DNA from: an uncultured Clostridia bacterium
Lineage (GTDB): Bacteria > Bacillota > Clostridia > HGM11514
Assembly: GCA_934489915.1 (NCBI GenBank)
Contig: CAKSSZ010000033.1
Coordinates: 1 to 11,653, forward strand
Direction of reading: 5' to 3'
Length of the DNA: 11,653 nt
Shown in pieces: positions 6,283 to 11,653 of this stretch. The stretch's first letter is position 1, and every line of letters begins with the position of its first letter. Position numbers and translations under genes: made by a program. The notes below the pieces were generated by a model. The model had not been told where the DNA came from. It searched no databases and was given only the letters and a program-made list of their open reading frames with translations.

Positions 6283-7728
6283 ATGAAGCAAATGTATTGG
6301 AAAACCATGCGGTTTCAGCTGATGAAGCTGCTGCCCGGGCTGCTGGCGGCGGCGTTGGCAGGAATTTTGCTGATTCCGGCCACCCTGTGGGCAGGAGCGG
6401 TGCAGTCGGGAGCAGGCAAGGGGGCAATTGTGCTGCTTTGGGCGGTGATTTCCTGGGTGATTTATTATTTTGCCGTGCATTATTACGGCTATCTGTTCCA
6501 GACGGCATATGTGGCTGCGGCGGCGGAATATGCGGTGAATCAAGTGCTGCCCTCCAACTATAAGGATTTTACGGAGCAGTTTGTCAAGGGGCAGTTCCCG
6601 ACTTCTGCCAAATATCAGTATCTGCACCGGCTGGTGGCAGATTCTATGAAGGAATTACATAAAGGCTCCCTGTGGAAGGATTGGATTTTGCTGGGGTATC
6701 TTTCCGTTTGCTGCGTGTGTATTAATTTTTATAAGAAGAAAGCCGGTTGTTATAAAAGTATTGCCGACGCGGTGGTATTATATGCAAAAAATCAGCAAAA
6801 GCTTCTGGCGGACGGCTTAAAGGTAGGCGGAATCACGGTTGGGATTACCGCCGCAGCCACCCTTTTATTCTGGCTTGTGTTCGGGTGGATCCCGTCGGTT
6901 GGCTGGTTTGCCGCTCTCACCTTAGGGGCGCTGACTGCCGGGGCGCTGAAGTATGCGTTTCTGGACAGCTGGTTTTTGGCAAGAGAGCTGCAGGTATTCG
7001 GGCAGATGGATCAGCTGGCGGCGTCGGACGGATATGAGGAGTTAAGCCATGCCTCCCGTTCCTTCCGCAAGCTTTACCATAAGGTGCGCCGGGAGCAGTC
7101 CAGCCTGGACGCAAAGGACAGACCGGTGGAATTCGATTTTCATTCCCTGAAATTCTGCGGGGAATGCGGAGCATTGGTAGCAGAGGAACAGAAAGGAGAG
7201 GATTTGCATGAGAACGTTGCAAAACAAGACAGTCAGGAGCAGCCTGCGCAGGTGGCAGAAGTCGGAGAAGGCCATGAAGAAGCTCCCGCGGAAGCTGCGG
7301 AAAACGAAGGAATGGAAACGCTTTTGCAAAGCGTCAAAGGCTTTGAAGCATCTGCCGGAATGGAAGGAGCTGCAGAGCGCCGTCATGCAGAAGCCCTCTC
7401 AGGAGACGGTGAAGAAAGCAGCGGGGATCTGCCGCAGGACGGCACCCGCCATCCGGACGACGGCAAAAACAGCGGTCAGGATCAGCAAACCGCTGGGGAA
7501 GCTGCTCAAACGGGCGATCAAAAAGTAGTGTTCTGCGGGGAATGCGGCGCAGCCATCTTCCCGGGAGAGGATTTTTGCGGAGAATGCGGTACCCCTGCCG
7601 AGCGGCAGCAGGAGGAAAAGGCACCGGAAAAGGCGCCGGCAAACAAAAATCTGTTTTGCGGAGAATGCGGCACAGCCATAGAGCCGGGAGACAAGTTCTG
7701 TGGGGAATGCGGCGCGCCGGTGGAGTAA
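6283..7728 (+). CDS. Membrane protein with five CGEC zinc-ribbon motifs and an acidic low-complexity linker
   Basis: The ATG at 6283 is preceded at 9 nt by GGAGG (6269-6273), giving 481 residues. Two hydrophobic segments (about 13-40 and 47-72) come first, then a soluble stretch (73-180), then two more hydrophobic segments (about 181-203 and 205-226). A helical region follows, then CGEC motifs at 292, 418, 432, 459 and 473. The last four form two compact ribbons of the CGECGxxxxPGxxFCGECG type common in clostridial membrane proteins; the first is unpaired. Residues 297-415 are an E/G/A/Q-rich linker with no predicted fold, and the same DNA holds another open frame. The product probably binds zinc on the cytoplasmic side. 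It is divergent from the ctsR operon and its specific function is not recognised. Confidence 0.8.
   Translation: MKQMYWKTMRFQLMKLLPGLLAAALAGILLIPATLWAGAVQSGAGKGAIVLLWAVISWVIYYFAVHYYGYLFQTAYVAAAAEYAVNQVLPSNYKDFTEQFVKGQFPTSAKYQYLHRLVADSMKELHKGSLWKDWILLGYLSVCCVCINFYKKKAGCYKSIADAVVLYAKNQQKLLADGLKVGGITVGITAAATLLFWLVFGWIPSVGWFAALTLGALTAGALKYAFLDSWFLARELQVFGQMDQLAASDGYEELSHASRSFRKLYHKVRREQSSLDAKDRPVEFDFHSLKFCGECGALVAEEQKGEDLHENVAKQDSQEQPAQVAEVGEGHEEAPAEAAENEGMETLLQSVKGFEASAGMEGAAERRHAEALSGDGEESSGDLPQDGTRHPDDGKNSGQDQQTAGEAAQTGDQKVVFCGECGAAIFPGEDFCGECGTPAERQQEEKAPEKAPANKNLFCGECGTAIEPGDKFCGECGAPVE
7192..7198 (+). promoter_or_regulatory. Internal Shine-Dalgarno site for the nested ORF
   Basis: AAAGGAG lies 9 nt before the ATG at 7208, inside the longer zinc-ribbon gene. 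The spacing and sequence match those of ctsR. In the longer frame the same bases simply encode Gln-Lys-Gly-Glu, so chance cannot be excluded. Confidence 0.4.
7208..7528 (+). CDS. Nested out-of-frame ORF: very basic 106-residue protein, possibly overprinted
   Basis: This frame is open from an ATG with a good ribosome binding site to TAG 7526-7528, wholly inside the zinc-ribbon gene. The product has 22 Lys and 12 Arg in 106 residues, only five Glu and no Asp. It contains three Trp (RRWQK, KEWKRF, PEWKEL), amphipathic helical spacing and a basic tail LGKLLKRAIKK. Third codon positions are mostly G or C, as in the genes around it, whereas the longer frame here is low complexity. It therefore looks at least as protein-like as the frame that contains it. 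A basic helical product could bind nucleic acid or membrane. The alternative is that GAA/GCN-rich codons in the main frame create AAG/CNG-rich codons by chance. No homologue recognised. Confidence 0.35.
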   Translation: MRTLQNKTVRSSLRRWQKSEKAMKKLPRKLRKTKEWKRFCKASKALKHLPEWKELQSAVMQKPSQETVKKAAGICRRTAPAIRTTAKTAVRISKPLGKLLKRAIKK

Positions 7729-7755
7729 AAAAGAGTGTTTTTCTGACAAAAAGTA

Positions 7756-7784
7756 TTGCTTTTTTCCATAAAATCTGCTATAAT
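7756..7784 (+). promoter_or_regulatory. Promoter of the oad operon
   Basis: TTGCTT (7756-7761), 17-nt spacer, TATAAT (7779-7784). It lies 28 nt after the zinc-ribbon gene stop, with no intrinsic terminator visible between, so some read-through is possible. The leader to the oadG ATG is about 75 nt. Confidence 0.75.
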
Positions 7785-7868
7785 AAGAGAGATTGGGATT
7801 TTGAACGCCGTTTTAGTGAAGAAGGGCGTCGAAATAACTGTATTTGGCACTGAAAGGAGGCGTCATAG

Positions 7869-8138
7869 ATGGAGTTATCCAACGGTTTTGTATGCGCTAT
7901 GGGGATGGGCGTGGTGTTTGTCGGTCTGATTTGCATTGTGCTTTTGTGCTATCTGATGAGTTTTTTTTGCAAAGACAGAAAGCAGCCGGCAGCATCCGCT
8001 CCTGCGCAAGGTACCCCGATTGCTCCTGCTCCCATTGCAAATAAGCAGGAAATTTTAGCCGGCGTTTGTGCGGTGATCGCAGAAGAACTTGGGACAGAGG
8101 TGCAAAGCATCCGTGTGCTGTCCTTTAAAAAAGTATGA
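7869..8138 (+). CDS. oadG: Sodium-pump decarboxylase gamma subunit (OadG family)
   Basis: An 89-residue protein with a short N-terminus, one transmembrane helix (about residues 8-33), a KDRKQ basic stop, an Ala/Pro-rich flexible linker (about 40-58) and a short C-terminal helical segment (IAEELGTEVQSIRVLSFKKV). This is the OadG/MmdD layout: a membrane anchor that holds the carboxyltransferase and the biotin carrier against the OadB channel. GGAGG (7857-7861) is 7 nt before the ATG. First gene of the unit, 18 nt upstream of the biotin carrier. The family is poorly conserved, so the call rests on size, layout and context. Confidence 0.85.
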   Translation: MELSNGFVCAMGMGVVFVGLICIVLLCYLMSFFCKDRKQPAASAPAQGTPIAPAPIANKQEILAGVCAVIAEELGTEVQSIRVLSFKKV

Positions 8139-8156
8139 AAAGAGAGGTAATTGAAC

Positions 8157-8507
8157 ATGAAAGAGTATCAGGTAAATGTAAACGGAACCGAATATAAGAT
8201 TCAGATTGAACTGACCAACGAAACTGCTCCTGCGGCTGCTCCTAAGGCGGCTCCCAAGGCTGCAGCTCCCGCTCCTAAGGCTGCTACCGGCGCCGGCGCT
8301 GCCATCAATGCGCCCATGCCTGGCACCATTTTGGACGTGAAGGTCAGCGTGGGCGACCAGGTGAAAAAGGGTCAGGTGCTGATGATTCTGGAAGCCATGA
8401 AGATGGAAAACGAAATTATGGCTCCCGCAGACGGCACGGTCACCTCTGTCGGCGTAACCAAAGGAACCGCAGTAGAATCCGGTACGGCGCTGTGCACCAT
8501 TCAATAA
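8157..8507 (+). CDS. Biotin carboxyl carrier protein of the decarboxylase
   Basis: A 116-residue protein with a short N-terminal strand region (1-20), an Ala/Pro/Lys linker (about 22-48) and a biotinyl domain (49-116) with the canonical EAMKMEN. Lys82 is the biotinylation site. The biotin arm carries CO2 from the OadA site to the membrane subunit OadB. The ATG at 8157 is preceded at 9 nt by GAGAGG; an in-frame TTG at 8151 is only 3 nt from that site and was rejected. In Klebsiella-type pumps this domain is fused to the end of OadA; here it is separate, as in many Clostridia. It stands 18 nt before oadB. Confidence 0.95.
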   Translation: MKEYQVNVNGTEYKIQIELTNETAPAAAPKAAPKAAAPAPKAATGAGAAINAPMPGTILDVKVSVGDQVKKGQVLMILEAMKMENEIMAPADGTVTSVGVTKGTAVESGTALCTIQ

Positions 8508-8525
8508 CAGAGGGGGGACAGCGAA

Positions 8526-9782
8526 ATGGAAACGTTAGTGAATTTCATTCAGCAGACCGGGTTTTCTCTGATTTCTGCGGATCCCAAGGTGCTGATTATG
8601 CTTGTGATCTCCTTTGTGCTGGCGTATCTTGCCATCGTAAAGGGGTTTGAACCGTTGCTGCTGCTGCCGATCTCCTTCGGTATGCTGCTGACCAATCTGC
8701 CCGGGGCAGATATGTTTCATGAGATTTTCTTTGCCGGCGGTCATATTCATTGGGATCTGATCGGCGGTGCGCCGATTACGGCGGACTTTATTGCACAAAT
8801 GCAACAGGCGGGCGTGTCAGACGCTATTTTAGCCACGCTGGAGGTTGGGAAATCCATCAACGTGGGTCTGATTGATATTTTGTACTTAGGCGTAAAGCTG
8901 GGCATTTACCCCTGCCTGATTTTCTTGGGCGTAGGTGCAATGACCGACTTTGCTCCCCTGATTGCAAACCCCAAGAGCTTATTGCTGGGCGCTGCTGCAC
9001 AGCTGGGCATTTTCCTGGCGTTTATCGGCGCCAGATATCTGGGCTTTACCCCTGCGGAGGCCGGTTCCATCGGGACCATCGGCGGGGCGGACGGCCCTAC
9101 GGCAATTTTCGTTACCACCAAGCTTGCACCCTCCCTGTTAGGACCCATTGCCGTTGCGGCATATTCCTACATGGCTTTGGTGCCGGTGATTCAGCCGCCG
9201 ATTATGAAGCTGCTGACCACCAAAAAGGAACGGATGATCAAGATGGAAACCCTGCGGACCGTTTCCAAGCGGGAAAAAATCGTGTTCCCCATCGTGGTTA
9301 CCGTGTTCGTTGCTTTGCTGGTTCCCTCTGCGGCTCCCCTGATCGGCTGCCTGATGCTGGGTAACCTGTTTAAGGAAACCGGCGTGGTGGAACGTCTTTC
9401 CAAGACGGCGCAAAACGAACTGATGAACATTGTTACCATTTTCCTGGGCGTTTCTGTGGGTGCAACCGCTACGGCGAACACCTTCTTAAGCACCAAAACC
9501 CTGGGCATTCTGGTGATGGGCATCTGCGCCTTTGCCTTCGGTACGGCGGGCGGCGTTTTGCTGGCTAAATTTATGAACCTGTTCTTAAAGAAGAAGATCA
9601 ACCCGCTGATCGGCTCTGCCGGTGTGTCTGCGGTTCCTATGGCTGCCCGTGTTTCTCAGGTGGTAGGGCAGAAGGAGAACCCCAGCAACTTCCTGCTGAT
9701 GCACGCAATGGGTCCGAATGTGGCCGGTGTTATCGGCTCTGCCATCGCAGCGGGTGTGCTGCTGGCGCTGTTCGGTATGTAA
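8526..9782 (+). CDS. oadB: Oxaloacetate decarboxylase beta subunit, Na+-translocating membrane decarboxylase
   Basis: A 418-residue polytopic protein that decarboxylates carboxybiotin and couples it to Na+ export. It has about nine or more hydrophobic segments from residue 22 to the end. The family signature GTIGGADGPTAIF (183-195) holds the conserved Asp189 of the sodium and proton site. NFLLMHAMGPNVAGVIGSA (388-406) is the second conserved signature near the C-terminus. Length fits the family (about 375-435). The same family serves methylmalonyl-CoA and glutaconyl-CoA pumps, so this subunit alone does not fix the substrate. AGAGGGGGGA precedes the ATG. 120 nt with strong hairpins separates it from oadA. 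Confidence 0.95.
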   Translation: METLVNFIQQTGFSLISADPKVLIMLVISFVLAYLAIVKGFEPLLLLPISFGMLLTNLPGADMFHEIFFAGGHIHWDLIGGAPITADFIAQMQQAGVSDAILATLEVGKSINVGLIDILYLGVKLGIYPCLIFLGVGAMTDFAPLIANPKSLLLGAAAQLGIFLAFIGARYLGFTPAEAGSIGTIGGADGPTAIFVTTKLAPSLLGPIAVAAYSYMALVPVIQPPIMKLLTTKKERMIKMETLRTVSKREKIVFPIVVTVFVALLVPSAAPLIGCLMLGNLFKETGVVERLSKTAQNELMNIVTIFLGVSVGATATANTFLSTKTLGILVMGICAFAFGTAGGVLLAKFMNLFLKKKINPLIGSAGVSAVPMAARVSQVVGQKENPSNFLLMHAMGPNVAGVIGSAIAAGVLLALFGM

Positions 9783-9790
9783 TCAAATTC

Positions 9791-9859
9791 CCGATCCCGC
9801 TTAGCCTGCGGTTGGGTTGGGAGTCGGACAAGGGCGGCGGGTTTCTAACGCCGCACCCT
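9791..9859 (+). other. Two strong hairpins between oadB and oadA
   Basis: CCGATCCC (9791-9798) pairs with GGGA (9819-9822) plus TCGG (9824-9827), one base bulged. GCGGCG (9834-9839) pairs with CGCCGC (9849-9854) around GGTTTCTAA. No U-run follows either, so they are not intrinsic terminators. They may stabilise or process the mRNA and set different levels of membrane and soluble subunits. Confidence 0.55.
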
Positions 9860-9902
9860 GCTCCGGCTTTCTGAAATGCGCTTGCAGGCAGAAAGGTGTG
9901 AA

Positions 9903-11318
9903 ATGAAGATGAGCAAGGTTAAAATTATGGATACCATACTGCGTGACGCTCACCAGTCCCAGGCTGCCACCCGTATGACCACGGAGCAGATGCTGCCGGG
10001 CTGCAAGATCTTGGACAGCATTGGTTACTGGGCCATTGAGTGCTGGGGCGGCGCCACCTTTGATTCCTGTATGCGGTTCCTGAATGAGGATCCGTGGGAA
10101 CGCTTGAGAACCTTGAGAAAGGCGATGCCCAACACCAAGCTGCAAATGCTGTTCCGGGGGCAGAATATCCTGGGCTATAAGCATTATGCGGATGACGTGG
10201 TGGAAGCGTTCTGCAAAAAATCAATTGAAAACGGGATTGATATTGTGCGTGTGTTTGACGCATTGAACGACCCCCGCAACCTGGAGGCGGCGATCAAGTT
10301 TGTCAAGCATTACGGCGGCATGTGTGAAACGGCCATCAGCTACACCACCAGCCCCGTGCACAATGAGGATTATTTTGTGAAGCTGGCGGTAACGCTGGAA
10401 AAGATGGGAGCGGACATTATCTGCATTAAAGATATGGCGAACCTGCTGCTGCCTTATGACGCTTACCGGCTGGTGAAAAAATTGAAGGAAAATGTGAGCG
10501 TGCCGATCCATCTGCACACCCACAATACCTCCGGTACCGGAGATATGACAAACCTGATGGCCATTCAGGCGGGGATTGATATTGTAGACTGCGCCCTGTC
10601 GCCTATGGCGAACGGAACCAGTAACCCTGCTACCGAATCTTTGGTTGCGGCGTTGAAGGGAACGGAGTATGATACGGGACTGGATTTGGGCAAGTTAAGC
10701 GACGCTGCCGCTTACTACAGAACCGTTGCCAACCAGTTAAAGGCGGACGGTATTCTGGATCCGAAGGTGTTAAACGTAGACCCCAACGCACTGCTGTATC
10801 AGGTGCCGGGCGGCATGCTGTCCAACCTGATTTCTCAGCTGAAGCAGCAGAATGCGGAGGACAAATATTATCAGGTGCTGGAAGAAGTACCCCGGGTGAG
10901 AAAGGACTTCGGTTATCCTCCCCTGGTAACTCCCACCAGCCAGATTGTAGGAACCCAGGCAGTGCTGAATGTGCTGTGCGGCGAGCGGTATCAGATGATC
11001 ACCAAGGAATCCAAGGGCGTTTTGCGGGGCGAGTACGGCCAGCTGCCCGGAAAGGTGAATCCGGAAGTGAGAAAGAAAGCCGGCATCGCACCGGAGGATG
11101 TGATCACGGTTCGCCCGGCGGATCTGTTAAAGCCGGAGCTGGAGAAATACCGTGAGGAATGCAAGGGAATCGCCAAGTGCGAGGAGGATGTGTTAAGCTA
11201 CGCCCTCTTCCCGCAGGTTGCCTCCAAGTTCTTTGAAACCAGAGGGAAAAAGCCCGCTGCTGCCAAGAAAGAGGACGGCGGCGTGAGAACCTTGTATGTA
11301 GAGGATTTATCCGAATAA
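9903..11318 (+). CDS. oadA: Oxaloacetate decarboxylase carboxyltransferase (alpha) subunit, lacking the biotin domain
   Basis: A 471-residue cytoplasmic enzyme that transfers the carboxyl group of oxaloacetate to biotin, releasing pyruvate. An HMGL-like TIM barrel (about 5-270) has TILRDAHQS (11-19), FRGQN near 84-88, IKDMANLL (175-182, Lys176 the expected carbamylated lysine) and LHTHNTSG (204-211), where His205 and His207 with Asp15 should bind the metal. The conserved PYC/OadA domain follows (about 295-445). It ends without an EAMKM biotin domain, which is encoded separately two genes upstream. The ATG at 9903 was preferred because AAAGG (9892-9896) is 6 nt upstream; the in-frame ATG at 9876 lacks a site. 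This fold, rather than the acyl-CoA carboxylase fold of MmdA/GcdA, argues for oxaloacetate as substrate. Confidence 0.93.
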   Translation: MKMSKVKIMDTILRDAHQSQAATRMTTEQMLPGCKILDSIGYWAIECWGGATFDSCMRFLNEDPWERLRTLRKAMPNTKLQMLFRGQNILGYKHYADDVVEAFCKKSIENGIDIVRVFDALNDPRNLEAAIKFVKHYGGMCETAISYTTSPVHNEDYFVKLAVTLEKMGADIICIKDMANLLLPYDAYRLVKKLKENVSVPIHLHTHNTSGTGDMTNLMAIQAGIDIVDCALSPMANGTSNPATESLVAALKGTEYDTGLDLGKLSDAAAYYRTVANQLKADGILDPKVLNVDPNALLYQVPGGMLSNLISQLKQQNAEDKYYQVLEEVPRVRKDFGYPPLVTPTSQIVGTQAVLNVLCGERYQMITKESKGVLRGEYGQLPGKVNPEVRKKAGIAPEDVITVRPADLLKPELEKYREECKGIAKCEEDVLSYALFPQVASKFFETRGKKPAAAKKEDGGVRTLYVEDLSE

Positions 11319-11330
11319 CAAGTGACGATA

Positions 11331-11370
11331 CGAGACTTGGAAGGGCGAGCTTTCCCAAGTCTCGTTTGTT
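11331..11370 (+). terminator. oad operon terminator
   Basis: CGAGACTTGG (11331-11340) pairs with CCAAGTCTCG (11355-11364) in a 10-bp stem, followed by TTTGTTT. It lies 12 nt after the oadA stop. Confidence 0.85.
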
Positions 11371-11400
11371 TCATGTACCAATTGGGAAGGAGACAGAGCC

Positions 11401-11653
11401 ATGTTTCACGGAAAGCAAAAGGCGGTGACCTTCAGCTATGACGACGGTGTGCTGCAGGATCTGCGGCTGATTGAGCTGCTGGATCGGTACGGCTTGAAGG
11501 CGACCTTTAATTTGAACTCCCAGCTGCTGGGACAGGAAAATTACTTAATCCGGGAGGATGTAAAGGTGAACCACACCAAGGTACAGCCCTCTCAGGTAAA
11601 AACGGTTTACCAAAACCACGAGGTGGCGGTGCACACCTTAACCCACCCCAACC
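11401..11653 (+). CDS. Polysaccharide deacetylase (NodB/CE4), N-terminal part, cut by window end
   Basis: The first 84 residues of a gene running off the window. It starts at the ATG at 11401 with AAGGAGA 7 nt upstream. TFSYDDG (10-16) is the CE4 catalytic-base and metal-binding Asp-Asp motif. HTLTH (78-82) gives the two metal-binding histidines in the H-x3-H arrangement. Such enzymes remove acetyl groups from chitin-like or peptidoglycan sugars using a divalent metal. No signal peptide is present before the catalytic motif, so a cytoplasmic or intracellular-substrate role is possible. It follows the oad terminator and looks unrelated to that operon. Confidence 0.88.
   Translation, partial: MFHGKQKAVTFSYDDGVLQDLRLIELLDRYGLKATFNLNSQLLGQENYLIREDVKVNHTKVQPSQVKTVYQNHEVAVHTLTHPN

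Noticed and set aside
7042..7850. Several minus-strand ORFs opposite the zinc-ribbon gene
   Set aside because: They mirror the repeated CGEC codons on the other strand and lack ribosome binding sites.
9876..9902. Upstream ATG for oadA
   Set aside because: No ribosome binding site, and the added residues are absent from the usual family start.

Overview
The window looks like chromosomal DNA from an anaerobic Gram-positive bacterium of the Clostridia (Firmicutes), plausibly an Oscillospiraceae-type gut lineage. The evidence is a complete ctsR-mcsA-mcsB-clpC stress operon with a consensus CtsR operator, strong AGGAGG-type ribosome binding sites throughout, and a four-gene sodium-pump decarboxylase cluster of the kind found in fermentative anaerobes. 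The taxonomic call is inference; there is no rRNA in the window.

Region 1 (1-1640) is visibly AT-rich and unlike the rest. On the minus strand it carries three small genes: a zinc-ribbon peptide broken by a frameshift at a seven-A run (867-1039), a one-helix membrane protein with a zinc-ribbon tail (455-883), and a 68-residue beta-repeat protein with a 14-residue period (128-334). Upstream of them lies a candidate undescribed structured RNA (about 1430 to 1214, minus strand). It has its own extended -10 promoter, a 14-bp stem joining its 5' end to position 1271, a long inner hairpin and an intrinsic terminator. It could be a free small RNA or an attenuating leader for the small genes.

Region 2 (1637-6134, minus strand) is the class III heat-shock operon. 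CtsR represses it, McsA and McsB form the arginine-kinase adaptor that inactivates CtsR and tags proteins, and ClpC unfolds tagged proteins for ClpP. Promoter, operator, translational coupling (mcsA and mcsB overlap by 4 nt) and a terminator with a 38-bp perfect palindrome are all visible.

Region 3 (6177-7728, plus strand) is a divergently transcribed 481-residue membrane protein with zinc-ribbon motifs. Its low-complexity linker region also encodes, in another frame and behind its own Shine-Dalgarno sequence, a very basic 106-residue ORF. This is a candidate overprinted gene.

Region 4 (7756-11370, plus strand) is one transcription unit encoding OadG, a free biotin carrier, OadB and OadA. 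Together these should decarboxylate oxaloacetate to pyruvate and export Na+. Two strong hairpins sit between oadB and oadA, and an intrinsic terminator follows oadA.

Region 5 (11401-end) is the start of a polysaccharide deacetylase gene cut by the window edge.
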